Counted from the stretch's first letter, positions 15,957-24,724 are shown. The stretch is 49,211 bases of DNA from Ruoffia tabacinasalis (GCF_005864045.1 NZ_VBSP01000017.1:1-49211); one strand, 5' to 3'. The notes: generated by a model not told the origin, from the sequence alone. Numbers and translations are program-made.

Positions 15957-16688
15957 ATGTCAAAAGAATTACACATAGCGATAGTAGATGATGAAAACAT
16001 TCAACTCGATGCGATGAAGTCACTAATCAATCAAACAATCAAAGAAATGGGTCTACACGCAAAAGTATCCTCCTATTCAAGTGGAGAAGCCTTTCTTTTT
16101 GAGTTAGAAGACAACAAGGGCTTAGATATTGTATTCTTGGACATCGAGATGAAGCAGATTAATGGGTTGGAAGTGGCTAAGAAAATAAGAGAAATAGACC
16201 ATGAAGTGACGCTCGTCTTTGCGACCGCATTCGCCGAACATGCCGTTCAAGGTTATGAAGTCCAGGCACTGGATTACCTACTCAAACCCATTGAAAGAGA
16301 CAAAATTAAGCAAGTCATTCAAAGACATCTCGATAAAAAACCCTTAGTGAAAGAAACCTTAACACTGGAAGCAGAAGGTGAGATGCATAAACTTCTACTG
16401 GATGATATTCTGTACATTGAAGTCATTAAACGTGAATGTGAGATTCATTTAAACAATCAAGTGATAACCGTCACTCGTCCTTTAAAAGAATTGGAGGACA
16501 AGCTTAACGCTGACTTTATCCAGACTCACCGAAGTTACTTAGTCAATGTCGCTCACATCCATCGCCTATTAAAAACAGATGTTGAATTATCCAACGGACA
16601 AACCGTCCCTGTTTCTAGGCGTCTCGCTAAAACAGTTCAAGAAAAATTTATTGCCTTTAATAAAGGAGCGGTGTTTTACAATGACTGA
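15957..16688 (+). CDS. LytTR-family response regulator
   Basis: 243 aa. Receiver domain at 1-125 with acidic residues Asp11-Asp12, phosphoacceptor Asp62 in DIVFLDIEMKQINGLEVA and Lys109 in LDYLLKPIE. Residues about 135-238 form a LytTR DNA-binding domain (LLDDILYIEVIKRECEIHL, then FIQTHRSYLVNVAHI). This AgrA/ComE-type regulator usually controls peptide or bacteriocin genes. GAGGAGG precedes the start. Its 3' end overlaps the kinase start by 8 bp. It likely controls the adjacent exporters; no convincing paired LytTR direct repeats were identified upstream of them. Confidence 0.93.
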   Translation: MSKELHIAIVDDENIQLDAMKSLINQTIKEMGLHAKVSSYSSGEAFLFELEDNKGLDIVFLDIEMKQINGLEVAKKIREIDHEVTLVFATAFAEHAVQGYEVQALDYLLKPIERDKIKQVIQRHLDKKPLVKETLTLEAEGEMHKLLLDDILYIEVIKRECEIHLNNQVITVTRPLKELEDKLNADFIQTHRSYLVNVAHIHRLLKTDVELSNGQTVPVSRRLAKTVQEKFIAFNKGAVFYND

Positions 16689-17403
16689 TTGAATAGGACT
16701 AACCGTCGTACTTATTATCCTTCTCAGTGCAGGGATAGTTATAGTTAGGCAAAAAAAGAGCATTGATTTTTATAAAATACAAGAAAAGGAACTCGACCAA
16801 TACAGTGTAGAAGTCGAAACGATTTATAGACAGATGAGAGGCATTCGTCATGACTATCGCAATCATTTACAGGTGATGCACACCTTAATGAATGACCACC
16901 GTCTGGATGAACTGGATGCATATATTAAACAGCTGACCAATGAATTGAATCAAGTCGATACGATCATTCAAACAGGAAATACGATGATAGATGCCATCGT
17001 TAATACAAAGTTGACAGCTGCTAAACAAAAAGGGATTTCCCTCTATGCGACAGCCATTGCTCCAAATGAACTGGGTGTAGAGCATGTCGATTTAGCAATT
17101 ATATTGGGTAACTTGCTGACTAATGCTATAGAAGCGACTGAGAAAGAATCCAGTTCTTCTGATGAACGTTTTATTCGTTTATACATAGCACCAATGAAAA
17201 ACACGTTATATATTAATGTGACGAACACGATGACAGAGAATCCAAAACCTTCTCTGTTTTCATTAAAAAGCATCAACAGAAGAGGCTATGGCTTGTACCG
17301 AATTGACCAGGCAGTGGAGAGGTATCAAGGCATGGTCAACCGTAAATGGGAAGATGGCGTGTTTGCGACAGAAGTGACATTGCCGCTTAAAAACCGTTCG
17401 TAA
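16681..17403 (+). pseudogene. GHKL sensor histidine kinase with nonsense codon at position 4
   Basis: Read from ATG at 16681, overlapping the regulator stop by 8 bp and preceded by AAAGGAG, the frame is M-T-D-TGA and then continues uninterrupted for 236 codons. It has one membrane helix (IGLTVVLIILLSAGIVIV), a coiled linker, the HPK10-type phosphoacceptor RGIRHDYRNHLQ with His57, an N-box NLLTNAIEA and a G-box RGYGLYRI. A TGG-to-TGA change would explain it, since Trp is plausible there. Unless TGA is read through, translation could restart only at ATG 16834, which removes the membrane anchor. Homologues are short AgrC-like kinases beside LytTR regulators. Confidence 0.82.
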
Positions 17404-17420
17404 CCAAATACTAACCATTC

Positions 17421-17445
17421 ATACACTTCTGAATAGGGAGTGTAT
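17421..17445 (+). terminator. Hairpin and T-run between the kinase and exporter genes
   Basis: ATACACT pairs with AGTGTAT across 11 bases, followed by eight T. It may partly separate exporter transcription from the regulator genes or act as an attenuator. Confidence 0.65.
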
Positions 17446-17478
17446 TTTTTTTGGTAAGATACGATTGAGGTGATGAAG

Positions 17479-19302
17479 ATGAAAGAAAAAGTGAAGTATA
17501 CAAAAATTCTATTGAAGGAATTATATGCATTCAAACCGACAGTATTTATAGCCATTCTATTAGCTCCCCTTATTAGCGCGGCCTTACCCTTACTCCAATT
17601 GCTTTTATCTGCTTTTGTGATTCAGTGGTCAATGGAAGGGGTAGCGATTAGAGAATACCTACTAAGATTACTCGTATTTATTGCTCTTATTGGCATCGCT
17701 CAAATGGGTAACTACTATTTTATGCTCTACCAAGAAGAGAATATGAACCATTTGAGAGATTTCATGAGAAATAAAATTGAAACGAAGTATTTGAAGCTGG
17801 ATTATCCGCTCATTATAGGAAAAGAAGCGCAGGAGAGATACAACAATGCCAGTGAATTGACCGATAACAACACGACCCTTTTTGGCCGATTAGTAACAGA
17901 AATTATTGAATTATGCAGTTCATTTCTAGGGGTTGTTTTGTATATCAATATATTAAGTCAATTAGAATCTCTGTTTCTTGTTTTAGTGGGTGTGTTTCTG
18001 CTCATCGTTGTCTTCTTTAACGTATGGCAAGTGAAGATGGACCGGAAATTATTTCAAGCGAAAGCAGCCAATTCTCAAAAATTACGTTACTTGAAAAAAG
18101 TGTATGGGGAATCCCGTATCACTAAAGATGTACGTATTTTCCAGATGAAAGACTGGTTCAAGCAGATTGAAGATAAAACAATTGCGGAATACCACCGGCT
18201 TATCAAACCGAAAGTAAAGTTGACATGGACAGAAAGTACTCTGGTAAATATAGGGATTATCGGTCTATCTGCCTTATCTTATATTAGAAGTGTTCAATTG
18301 ATTGCGGCAGGAGCGATTCCGGTTTCTAGCTTTGTCATCTTTGCCGGGTCTGTCACGATCTTAGCTCAAACCATCATGACTTTAGTCAACGCTATAGGCA
18401 AAATGAATACGAGTTTAAACGAGACAAAAAAATATGATGACTTTATGTCTCAAGGTCAAATATTTAACCATGGAGAAGGCAGACCTTTGCCAAAAGAACC
18501 TCTGTCGATTGAATTAAAAAATGTGACCTATACTTATCCAAATAATGATACATCAACGATAAACAATGTATCTTTAACCATTAAACCATACGAAAATTTA
18601 GCTATAGTAGGAGAAAACGGGGCTGGGAAATCGACACTGACTAATTTAATTGCCGGTTTACTTAAACCAGATACTGGAGAAATTTATATTAACGGAGTAG
18701 CTCAGAGTGAGTTTAACATTTCAGACTATTATGCTTTATTTGCGCCTGTATTTCAGGAGAAATTTTTATTGACCTATTCCATTAAAGAGACGGTCATTCA
18801 AGGCTTGCCCTTTGATGAATTAAAGTATAATCGTGTCTTGAAACAAAGTGGCTTGACTGACATCATTTCAAAGTTCAAGTCAAGAGACGAGACAAAAATT
18901 GTGCGCGCTGTTTATCCAGATGGAGTGAATTTGTCGGGAGGGCAGTTACAAAAATTGAAACTAGCTCAAGCCTTATATAAAGACGCACCCGTTCTCTTAC
19001 TGGATGAACCGACTGCGGCTTTGGATCCGATCGCCGAACATCAGATTTATCAGGATTACTTCCAGTTTTCTAAAGATAAATTATCTATTTTTATATCTCA
19101 CCGACTTTCGTCTACCCGTTTTTGTGATCGCATTATTTACATCAAAAATGGAGATATAACAGAAGTCGGAACGCACGAAGAATTAATGGCTGAGCAAAAA
19201 GATTACTTTAAGCTTTACGAAGCACAAGCCTATTACTATAAACATGATAAGGAAGAAAAAGAGGAAGAAGACGAGCCAGTCGTAACAGGAGGGGTTATTT
19301 AA
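17479..19302 (+). CDS. ABC exporter half-transporter, first of a pair
   Basis: About 607 aa. The N-terminal 320 residues hold five to six membrane helices of an ABC exporter domain; the C-terminal part is an ATPase with Walker A GENGAGKST near residue 380, LSGGQLQK near 488 and Walker B VLLLDEPTAALDP near 510, plus the SHRLSS H-loop. A lysine- and glutamate-rich tail follows. The start at 17479 is preferred because GAGGTG lies six bases upstream; GTG 17470 and ATG 17473 are too close to it. The stop shares one base with the next start (TAATG), implying a heterodimer. Such pairs beside LytTR systems export peptides or give peptide immunity; the substrate is unknown. Confidence 0.9.
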   Translation: MKEKVKYTKILLKELYAFKPTVFIAILLAPLISAALPLLQLLLSAFVIQWSMEGVAIREYLLRLLVFIALIGIAQMGNYYFMLYQEENMNHLRDFMRNKIETKYLKLDYPLIIGKEAQERYNNASELTDNNTTLFGRLVTEIIELCSSFLGVVLYINILSQLESLFLVLVGVFLLIVVFFNVWQVKMDRKLFQAKAANSQKLRYLKKVYGESRITKDVRIFQMKDWFKQIEDKTIAEYHRLIKPKVKLTWTESTLVNIGIIGLSALSYIRSVQLIAAGAIPVSSFVIFAGSVTILAQTIMTLVNAIGKMNTSLNETKKYDDFMSQGQIFNHGEGRPLPKEPLSIELKNVTYTYPNNDTSTINNVSLTIKPYENLAIVGENGAGKSTLTNLIAGLLKPDTGEIYINGVAQSEFNISDYYALFAPVFQEKFLLTYSIKETVIQGLPFDELKYNRVLKQSGLTDIISKFKSRDETKIVRAVYPDGVNLSGGQLQKLKLAQALYKDAPVLLLDEPTAALDPIAEHQIYQDYFQFSKDKLSIFISHRLSSTRFCDRIIYIKNGDITEVGTHEELMAEQKDYFKLYEAQAYYYKHDKEEKEEEDEPVVTGGVI

Positions 19303-21128
19303 TGGAAAAGCTGACCGTGTATAAACGTGCCTTTAAAGATTTGTTTAGAGTTGGCAAAACTTACTATGTTCTGTTCTTTGTCCAATCATTGGCGAGATAC
19401 AGTTTGCCTTTTATCGGCTACATCTATATGACCCAAATTGTGGATGCCTTAACAAGAGATGACATGACACGCATCCCTTCTTTAATCATGCAGTATTTGG
19501 TCATCTTGTTGGTGTTGCAACTGATTTCTGGATGGATAGACCCGCTAATCACTCATGAGGATTCTCTGTTTTTTAGAAAACTCTTTGCTGAACCAAATAA
19601 AAAGATGTTAACTATGCATTACCATTATGCGGAAAGTTCAGAAGTAAGAGAAGAATTAGAAATCATCAACCGAAATATGATGAGCAGCCAATCTTCTCTT
19701 CCGATGATCAATGTCCGTATAAAAGAAATGATGCCTGGATTGGTCAGTATTATATGGGGGGTTATTTTACTCACTCCGTTATTTAGAGTAGACACCGGCT
19801 TACTACCAGACGACTTTTGGTGGATGCACCCAAGTCTTGTTATCAGTGTCTTTCTTCTACTGATTGGAATCAGTGTATGGATTCAAATCGCGTCATCCAA
19901 AAAATCAGGTGAACGGCTAAAAGCGCTTCTTGCGGAATTGAAAGAATCTAATGCCCGATTTTTCTATGAAGATGGGATCCTTCAGGACTTTAAGTCCGGA
20001 AAAGAAATGCGCCTCTACAATTTAACTGAAAAAATGATCGAAAATAAAAGAGCTGAGTCTGAACAGACAGGGAGATTACTGTCTGAAAACTATAAACGCT
20101 TTCGATCCATGATGATCCCTACTACCGGCTTATTTCAGGTGATGACCTATTTGACCTATGCCTATGTCGGCTTGCTTGTTTTAATCGGAGCTTTACCTGT
20201 TGCTTTGATTATTCAACTTTCCAGCGCACTCAGTCAAATGGTCTCTGCTTTACCAGATGTTATCCAGCACGGCATGATGATGATTTCTTCACCAGGTGAA
20301 TTAGAGCAGTATTATGCATTCATGGACTTGCCTGATGAAGAGGTCGTCGGCAGTTTACCTGTAGAAAAAAGGTTAGATAATGACTATCATTTCGCAATAG
20401 AGAATATGAGTTTTTCTTATCCCGGCTCAGATGAAACAGTCCTAAAGAACATCACTGAAAAGTTTGAAGTCGGTAAAAAGTATGCCATAGTTGGAGAAAA
20501 TGGCTCAGGTAAAACAACGTTTATTAAGCTACTGATTCGTTTATATGAACCGAGTGAAGGGACAATAAAAATGAATAAAATCGATGCCCATAAGTATGAT
20601 TTAAGAGAATACTTCAATCTGTTTGGCGTTGTCTTCCAGGACTACCATCTAGTCGGATTTTCATTGGGACAAAACGTTTCTGTAAAACCCTCTTTTGATA
20701 GAAAGAAAGTGTTGTCTACCTTAGATAAAGTCGGGTTAGGCGACTTCGTTAGAAATCTACCCAATCAGGAAGAAACCTACCTGGGAACAGAATTTGAAGA
20801 ATCAGGCGTCAGTGTCTCTGGGGGCCAAGAACAGAAAATAGCCATCGCTCGGTCTTTATATAAGGATGCGCCAGTTATGATTTTAGATGAGCCGACCGCT
20901 GCACTGGACCCAATGACTGAATTTAAAATATATCAAAACTTTGATAACTTAGTAAAAGATAAAACAGCTTTTTATATTTCCCATAGACTCTCAAGCTCCA
21001 AATTCTGCGATGAAATACTCGTCTTTGATCAAGGGGAGATCGTACAAAGAGGCACACACAAAGAACTGGTGAATGAAAAAGGAAAGTACCAGGAATTATG
21101 GAGTGCACAGGCACAGTATTATCAGTAA
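19302..21128 (+). CDS. ABC exporter half-transporter, second of a pair
   Basis: 608 aa with the same layout: membrane domain in residues 1-330, then an ATPase with Walker A GENGSGKTT near 398, Q-loop VVFQDYHL, signature VSVSGGQEQK near 505, Walker B VMILDEPTAALDP near 526 and SHRLSSSKFCDE. All catalytic residues look intact in both halves, so the expected heterodimer could have two working sites. AGGAGGGG lies in the tail of the first gene just before the start. A degenerate repeat and a hairpin-terminator follow. No precursor peptide, peptidase C39 domain or modification enzyme is encoded between the flanking repeats. Confidence 0.9.
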   Translation: MEKLTVYKRAFKDLFRVGKTYYVLFFVQSLARYSLPFIGYIYMTQIVDALTRDDMTRIPSLIMQYLVILLVLQLISGWIDPLITHEDSLFFRKLFAEPNKKMLTMHYHYAESSEVREELEIINRNMMSSQSSLPMINVRIKEMMPGLVSIIWGVILLTPLFRVDTGLLPDDFWWMHPSLVISVFLLLIGISVWIQIASSKKSGERLKALLAELKESNARFFYEDGILQDFKSGKEMRLYNLTEKMIENKRAESEQTGRLLSENYKRFRSMMIPTTGLFQVMTYLTYAYVGLLVLIGALPVALIIQLSSALSQMVSALPDVIQHGMMMISSPGELEQYYAFMDLPDEEVVGSLPVEKRLDNDYHFAIENMSFSYPGSDETVLKNITEKFEVGKKYAIVGENGSGKTTFIKLLIRLYEPSEGTIKMNKIDAHKYDLREYFNLFGVVFQDYHLVGFSLGQNVSVKPSFDRKKVLSTLDKVGLGDFVRNLPNQEETYLGTEFEESGVSVSGGQEQKIAIARSLYKDAPVMILDEPTAALDPMTEFKIYQNFDNLVKDKTAFYISHRLSSSKFCDEILVFDQGEIVQRGTHKELVNEKGKYQELWSAQAQYYQ

Positions 21129-21149
21129 GTAAGAGTGAAAGTGAGAGAA

Positions 21150-21290
21150 TTGAAGTTTAGCGTTTTTTGTTGACATGAACTCCATTTTTTTCGTTAAAAA
21201 TGCAGTTCATTGGTAAATGCCAAAGCTGAACTCAACATTTCTGTTTGAAAGTGAAGTTCAGCAAATAATAATCTACTAAACTCAACTTAA
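21150..21290. repeat. Degenerate repeat family D (about 51-bp period, 3 units)
   Basis: Related pieces TGAAGTTTAG, TGCAGTTCAT, TGAAGTTCAG start at 21151, 21201, 21252, and TGAACTCC, TGAACTCAAC, TAAACTCAAC at 21176, 21227, 21277. The two half-motifs are inverted copies, so each unit can fold. The rest of the stretch 21129-21430 holds the terminator and nothing else I can support. Confidence 0.6.
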
Positions 21291-21317
21291 AGCAGAAATA
21301 TTTAATAAGAATTTGGT

Positions 21318-21344
21318 GTGTTGCATTTCATCTTACAACACACC
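21318..21344 (+). terminator. Right copy of the 27-bp direct repeat, acting as terminator
   Basis: Matches 15775-15801 in 26 of 27 bases. Here the hairpin GTGTGTTG with CAACACAC is followed by TTTTTT on the plus strand, so it can terminate the exporter transcript. Its identity to the left copy may mark the boundary of an inserted cassette. Confidence 0.75.
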
Positions 21345-21430
21345 TTTTTTATTTTTATTATTTTTAGTCAATTTTTATTCACCTATAGTGTTGATCAACG
21401 ACATATAGTACCTGATGACTGTTCAATAGT

Positions 21431-21619
21431 TTACTTCTCTTTATCTTTTTCTTTTGGGTCCCTATTGATTGAGCTAAGGGCAGCTCCAAAGGCTACGCCT
21501 AATGCAATCCCTATTCCAATATTGTCCATCATTATCCCAAAAGCAACTCCTAAGGCTATACAAATTCCCATCCACATCCCAGTATTACCTTTGTTATCGC
21601 TCTTCTTCTGTTTACTCAT
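21431..21619 (-). CDS. Small glycine-rich two-helix membrane protein
   Basis: 62 aa. A charged N-terminus MSKQKKSDNKGNTG is followed by two short helices rich in small residues (MWMGICIALGVAFGIMM and NIGIGIALGVAFGAALSSI) and a charged tail RDPKEKDKEK. The two helices repeat the pattern GIxIALGVAFG, like a glycine zipper. A very good ribosome site GAGGAGG eight bases before the ATG supports a real gene. No named family is recognised; small membrane proteins of this kind are common in Bacilli. It lies on the minus strand 35 bp after the GNAT gene and may be co-transcribed with it. Confidence 0.7.
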   Translation of the reverse strand: MSKQKKSDNKGNTGMWMGICIALGVAFGIMMDNIGIGIALGVAFGAALSSINRDPKEKDKEK

Positions 21620-21655
21620 GATAAAGTCCTCCTCGACTTTTTCATCTCAAGCACG

Positions 21656-22057
21656 CTACATTGAGAAACCTAACGCACCAGTTTCATTGAATTCCTTCAT
21701 TCCTAGTGACTGATAAAATGCTTTCGTTGCAGGTGAATTCTCAGTAGTTAATATAATCTGCTTTGCGTATCGGATCTCTTTTAACATCTTTTGCATTAAA
21801 TACTTTCCGATTCCTTGCCTTTGATAATCAGGATGGACCAAAACATCTTGAATATAAGCAATGTATACACCGTCGCCTACGACTCTAATCAAGCCAATTA
21901 GACGTTCTCCGTCCCAAGCTGTTAAGTAATGCTTGGCTCCTTCGAGTAAACTCGTTAAGTCCGGATTATCTTGTGTGTAAGCGCTCCATCCGACACTTTC
22001 ATATAAATAAATCAGTGCCTCGTGGGTAATATCGACTTTCTTTTGGTATTCAATCAT
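21656..22057 (-). CDS. GNAT-family N-acetyltransferase
   Basis: 133 aa, single acetyltransferase_1 domain. The acetyl-CoA loop RQGIGKYLMQ near residues 85-94, the preceding strand YIQDVLVHPDYQ and the late motif NSPATKAFYQSLGM are all present. Full length. The start lies one base after the stop of the ydbC-like gene, so the two are translationally linked. The substrate is unknown; family members modify small amines, peptides or ribosomal proteins. Confidence 0.9.
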   Translation of the reverse strand: MIEYQKKVDITHEALIYLYESVGWSAYTQDNPDLTSLLEGAKHYLTAWDGERLIGLIRVVGDGVYIAYIQDVLVHPDYQRQGIGKYLMQKMLKEIRYAKQIILTTENSPATKAFYQSLGMKEFNETGALGFSM

Positions 22058-22058
22058 T

Positions 22059-22280
22059 TTATAAATCCATCTTATTTAATACATCGCGAAGTACTCTTAA
22101 TTCTTCTTCTGTAAAAGTTAGTCCTTTCCCCATTTTGTCGTATTCTGGACTCCAGTCTCGTATATCAAATTTGGGCTCACGTTCATTCCAACTAACTTTT
22201 GTTAATTCTTTTGACCAGCCTTTCGCATTCTCACTTAATTGGCCGTAATGTTCTATAATTTCAAATTTAAAGTCTGCCAT
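22059..22280 (-). CDS. YdbC/PC4-family single-stranded DNA-binding protein
   Basis: 73 aa, matching Lactococcus YdbC, a PC4-like homodimer that binds single-stranded DNA. The conserved blocks are WSKELTKVSWNEREPKFDIR and DWSPEYDKMGKGLTFTEEEL. Full length. A GGAGAGA site precedes the start. It follows the ybaK gene by 15 bp and precedes the GNAT gene by one base, so ybaK, ydbC and the acetyltransferase probably form an operon. The cellular role of YdbC is not settled. Confidence 0.9.
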   Translation of the reverse strand: MADFKFEIIEHYGQLSENAKGWSKELTKVSWNEREPKFDIRDWSPEYDKMGKGLTFTEEELRVLRDVLNKMDL

Positions 22281-22295
22281 ACTATCTCTCCTCTA

Positions 22296-22745
22296 TTATG
22301 CTGTCGCAATATCTGCGAGTTCAAAGTTAATAACTGCTACTAAATCCCTTGGGTTTACTTCCACTGAAAAGCCAACTTTTCCTCCGCTGAATAAAATAAG
22401 TTCGTACTCTTTCGCCGATTCATCTAGCACAGTCTTAAATTGCTTCTTCATCCCAATGGGTGAACAACCTCCATGCATGTAGCCTGTGAGTGGAAGTAAT
22501 TCTTTTTCTTTGATCATATGAATATTTTTTTCGCCAACAGCTTTAGCGGCTTTTTTTAAATTCAATTCTTGCGTTACTGGAACAACGAAGACGTAATGTT
22601 CACCCGATTTCCCTTGTGTAACAAGGGTTTTATAAATGGGCGACTCAACCTTTAATTTGTCTACATCTTCCCATTGATAGCCAGTATACTCGATTTTATT
22701 TTGCTCAAGCACACGCATCACATTTGTTTTATCTTTTTTCGCCAT
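22296..22745 (-). CDS. ybaK: Cys-tRNA(Pro)/Cys-tRNA(Cys) deacylase, YbaK family
   Basis: 149 aa, YbaK/EbsC editing domain. It removes mischarged cysteine from tRNA(Pro). Conserved features are TNVMRVLEQNKIEY at the N-terminus, KTLVTQGKSGEHYVFVVPV with the catalytic Lys region, and GYMHGGCSPIGMKKQF. The start at 22745 (MAKKDKTN) has AGGTGA upstream; a longer frame to 22847 covers the promoter region and begins with an implausible hydrophobic stretch, so it is rejected. First gene of the small operon with ydbC and the GNAT gene; divergent from ade. Confidence 0.92.
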   Translation of the reverse strand: MAKKDKTNVMRVLEQNKIEYTGYQWEDVDKLKVESPIYKTLVTQGKSGEHYVFVVPVTQELNLKKAAKAVGEKNIHMIKEKELLPLTGYMHGGCSPIGMKKQFKTVLDESAKEYELILFSGGKVGFSVEVNPRDLVAVINFELADIATA

Positions 22746-22818
22746 TTTATCACCTGTCTTTGCCTTCTTTACACTATCATTATAACTGAAATGCAAGCTA
22801 GTATAAAATAAGAACAAC

Positions 22819-22838
22819 TTATTCACTTCAGTGAATAA
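22819..22838. promoter_or_regulatory. Perfect palindrome between ybaK and ade
   Basis: TTATTCACT, two bases, AGTGAATAA: 9-bp arms between the divergent genes. It is followed by ACGAACAAT at 22840-22848, which resembles a PurR box half (CGAA core) and would suit adenine deaminase. Both readings are tentative. Confidence 0.35.
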
Positions 22839-22942
22839 CACGAACAATGGTATTTATTATACGTTTATTATCCGCTAATCATTGAAAGGTAGTCCATCTA
22901 TTGCCTATTATAGATAAAAGTTATTTTTTTAAGGAGGACATC

Positions 22943-24682
22943 ATGAATAAAGCATCACTAAAACATTTAATCGACGTGGCAGCAGGGCGAACATCGGCAG
23001 ATCTCGTCATTAAAAATGCACGAATTGTCGATGTCTATCAAGGGCAATTAATTGAAGGGGATATTGCGATCACAGAAGGCGTCATTGCCGGCATTGGGGG
23101 CGATTATGAAGGTAAAGAGGTTCACGACTTAGCAGGTAAGATTGTAGCACCCGGGTTAATCGAACCACATATTCATGTTGAATCTTCCTATGTGACTCCA
23201 GAAGAATTTGCACGGTTATTAGCGATTCATGGGACAACAACGGCGCTTGCAGATCCTCATGAGATTGCTAATGTGGCTGGCATGGACGGATTAAGCTACA
23301 TGATTGATGCATCTCAGAATGTAGGGATTGATATCCGTTATATGATGCCTTCTTGTGTGCCTGCAACGAATATGGAAAACTCTGGCGCAGTTATCACTGC
23401 CCAAGATATGGTTCAACCAATTATTGACGGGCAAGTTGATGGTTTAGCTGAATTTATGAACTTTCCAGGTATTATTAATAATGAGGATAGCGTCATTGAC
23501 AAAGTGATGGTGGCTCGTGAGCACGGCAAGCGTATTGACGGACACAGTCCGATGGTTACAGGTAAAGATTTGAACGCTTATATTGCTGCTGGGGTGGAAA
23601 ATGATCATGAATGTACTACGATTGAAGAAATGCATGAGCGATTAAGTCGCGGTATGTACGTCTTCTTGCGTGAAGGGTCTGTGACACAAAACTTACGCAT
23701 GTTACTTAAAGGAGTCACTTCTTCCAATAGCCGTCGCTGTCTTTTATCTGGTGACGATGTCCAAGCAAAGACACTTTTAGAGTTAGGCCATCTAGATAAT
23801 AGTTTACGAATTTGTGTTGAAGAAGGTCTGGATCCAATAACTGCCATTCAAATGGCAACAATTAATACTGCTGAAGCGACACGTCTGCGTGACCGCGGAG
23901 CAATTGCACCTGGTTTACGCGCTGACTTCATTGTTTTTGATAATTTCGATAAATTAACTATTCAACGCACTTATGTTGAAGGCCAATTGATTGCTAAAGA
24001 CGGCGAATATTTAGTTCCGATTCAGCGTGCCAATTACGAAGTCGTTGAATCGAGCGTGAAGTATAAGGATTTTAGCGAAGAGCGTTTAGTTTTACCTTTA
24101 GAGTCTGATACTGTCCGTGCCATCGAAGTCGTAGAACAGGAAGTCATTACGAATGAAGCAATTATTCAAGTGGACCGCGATGCTGATGGGATTTTTGAAT
24201 ATAATCCTGACATTCCAGTAGTTAAAATTGCTGTGATTGAGCGCCATCACTTAACTGGTAATGTGAGTGTGGCTCTATTGAAAAATTATGGAATGAAATA
24301 CGGAGCAATTGCTCAATCGATTGCACATGACAATCATAATGTGGTTGTTGCGGGAACAAATGATTCTGATATGGCTTTTGCTGTGAAAGAATTGGAGCGA
24401 CTTCAAGGCGGTGTCGTGTTAGTTAAAGACGGTCAAGTCATTGCTAATTTTCCTCTCCCAGTGGGCGGCTTGATGAGTGATTTAACAGCCGAAGAAGTGA
24501 TGGCACAACAAGATACCATTAATAAAGTTGCACACGAGAAGTTAGAAATTTCTCACCGTGTTGATCCAATTATGACTTTAAGTTTCATGCCACTTTCTGT
24601 AATTCCTGCACTTAAAATTACAGACATGGGCTTGATCGATGTAACAAAATTTGAATTTGTTCCAGTATCAATTTCGGAATAA
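22943..24682 (+). CDS. ade: Adenine deaminase
   Basis: 579 aa amidohydrolase converting adenine to hypoxanthine and ammonia in purine salvage. The metal site HIHVESS near residue 70, ALADPHEIANVAG, the central EFMNFPGIIN and GHSPMVTG loops and the C-terminal domain with HDNHNVVVAGTND are characteristic of AdeC. Start at 22943 follows AAGGAGGA; an upstream in-frame start at 22901 lacks a site. Full length and intact. It has its own terminators and no purine riboswitch was seen in the leader. Expression may depend on the palindrome and PurR-like half site upstream. Confidence 0.95.
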   Translation: MNKASLKHLIDVAAGRTSADLVIKNARIVDVYQGQLIEGDIAITEGVIAGIGGDYEGKEVHDLAGKIVAPGLIEPHIHVESSYVTPEEFARLLAIHGTTTALADPHEIANVAGMDGLSYMIDASQNVGIDIRYMMPSCVPATNMENSGAVITAQDMVQPIIDGQVDGLAEFMNFPGIINNEDSVIDKVMVAREHGKRIDGHSPMVTGKDLNAYIAAGVENDHECTTIEEMHERLSRGMYVFLREGSVTQNLRMLLKGVTSSNSRRCLLSGDDVQAKTLLELGHLDNSLRICVEEGLDPITAIQMATINTAEATRLRDRGAIAPGLRADFIVFDNFDKLTIQRTYVEGQLIAKDGEYLVPIQRANYEVVESSVKYKDFSEERLVLPLESDTVRAIEVVEQEVITNEAIIQVDRDADGIFEYNPDIPVVKIAVIERHHLTGNVSVALLKNYGMKYGAIAQSIAHDNHNVVVAGTNDSDMAFAVKELERLQGGVVLVKDGQVIANFPLPVGGLMSDLTAEEVMAQQDTINKVAHEKLEISHRVDPIMTLSFMPLSVIPALKITDMGLIDVTKFEFVPVSISE

Positions 24683-24695
24683 ACTCTTATAGAGG

Positions 24696-24724
24696 CAAGC
24701 AACTGCTAACGGGCAGATTCCTTG
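24696..24724 (+). terminator. Terminator of ade
   Basis: An imperfect stem (CAAGCAACTGC with GCAGATTCCTTG, one mismatch and one bulge) followed by a long T-run, 13 bases after the ade stop. Confidence 0.75.

Noticed and set aside
15928-15978. Short frame of 16 codons starting MSIGEEEVFEC just before the LytTR gene, considered as a signal peptide gene
   Set aside because: It contains the ribosome site of the regulator and overlaps its start; no leader or peptide features.
16681-16692. TGA as a reassigned Trp or selenocysteine codon
   Set aside because: All other genes in the window use TGA as a normal stop and no SECIS-like element was recognised; a point mutation is simpler.
21318-21713. 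Plus-strand frame of 131 codons opposite the small membrane protein and GNAT genes
   Set aside because: It begins in a terminator hairpin and is antisense to better supported genes.
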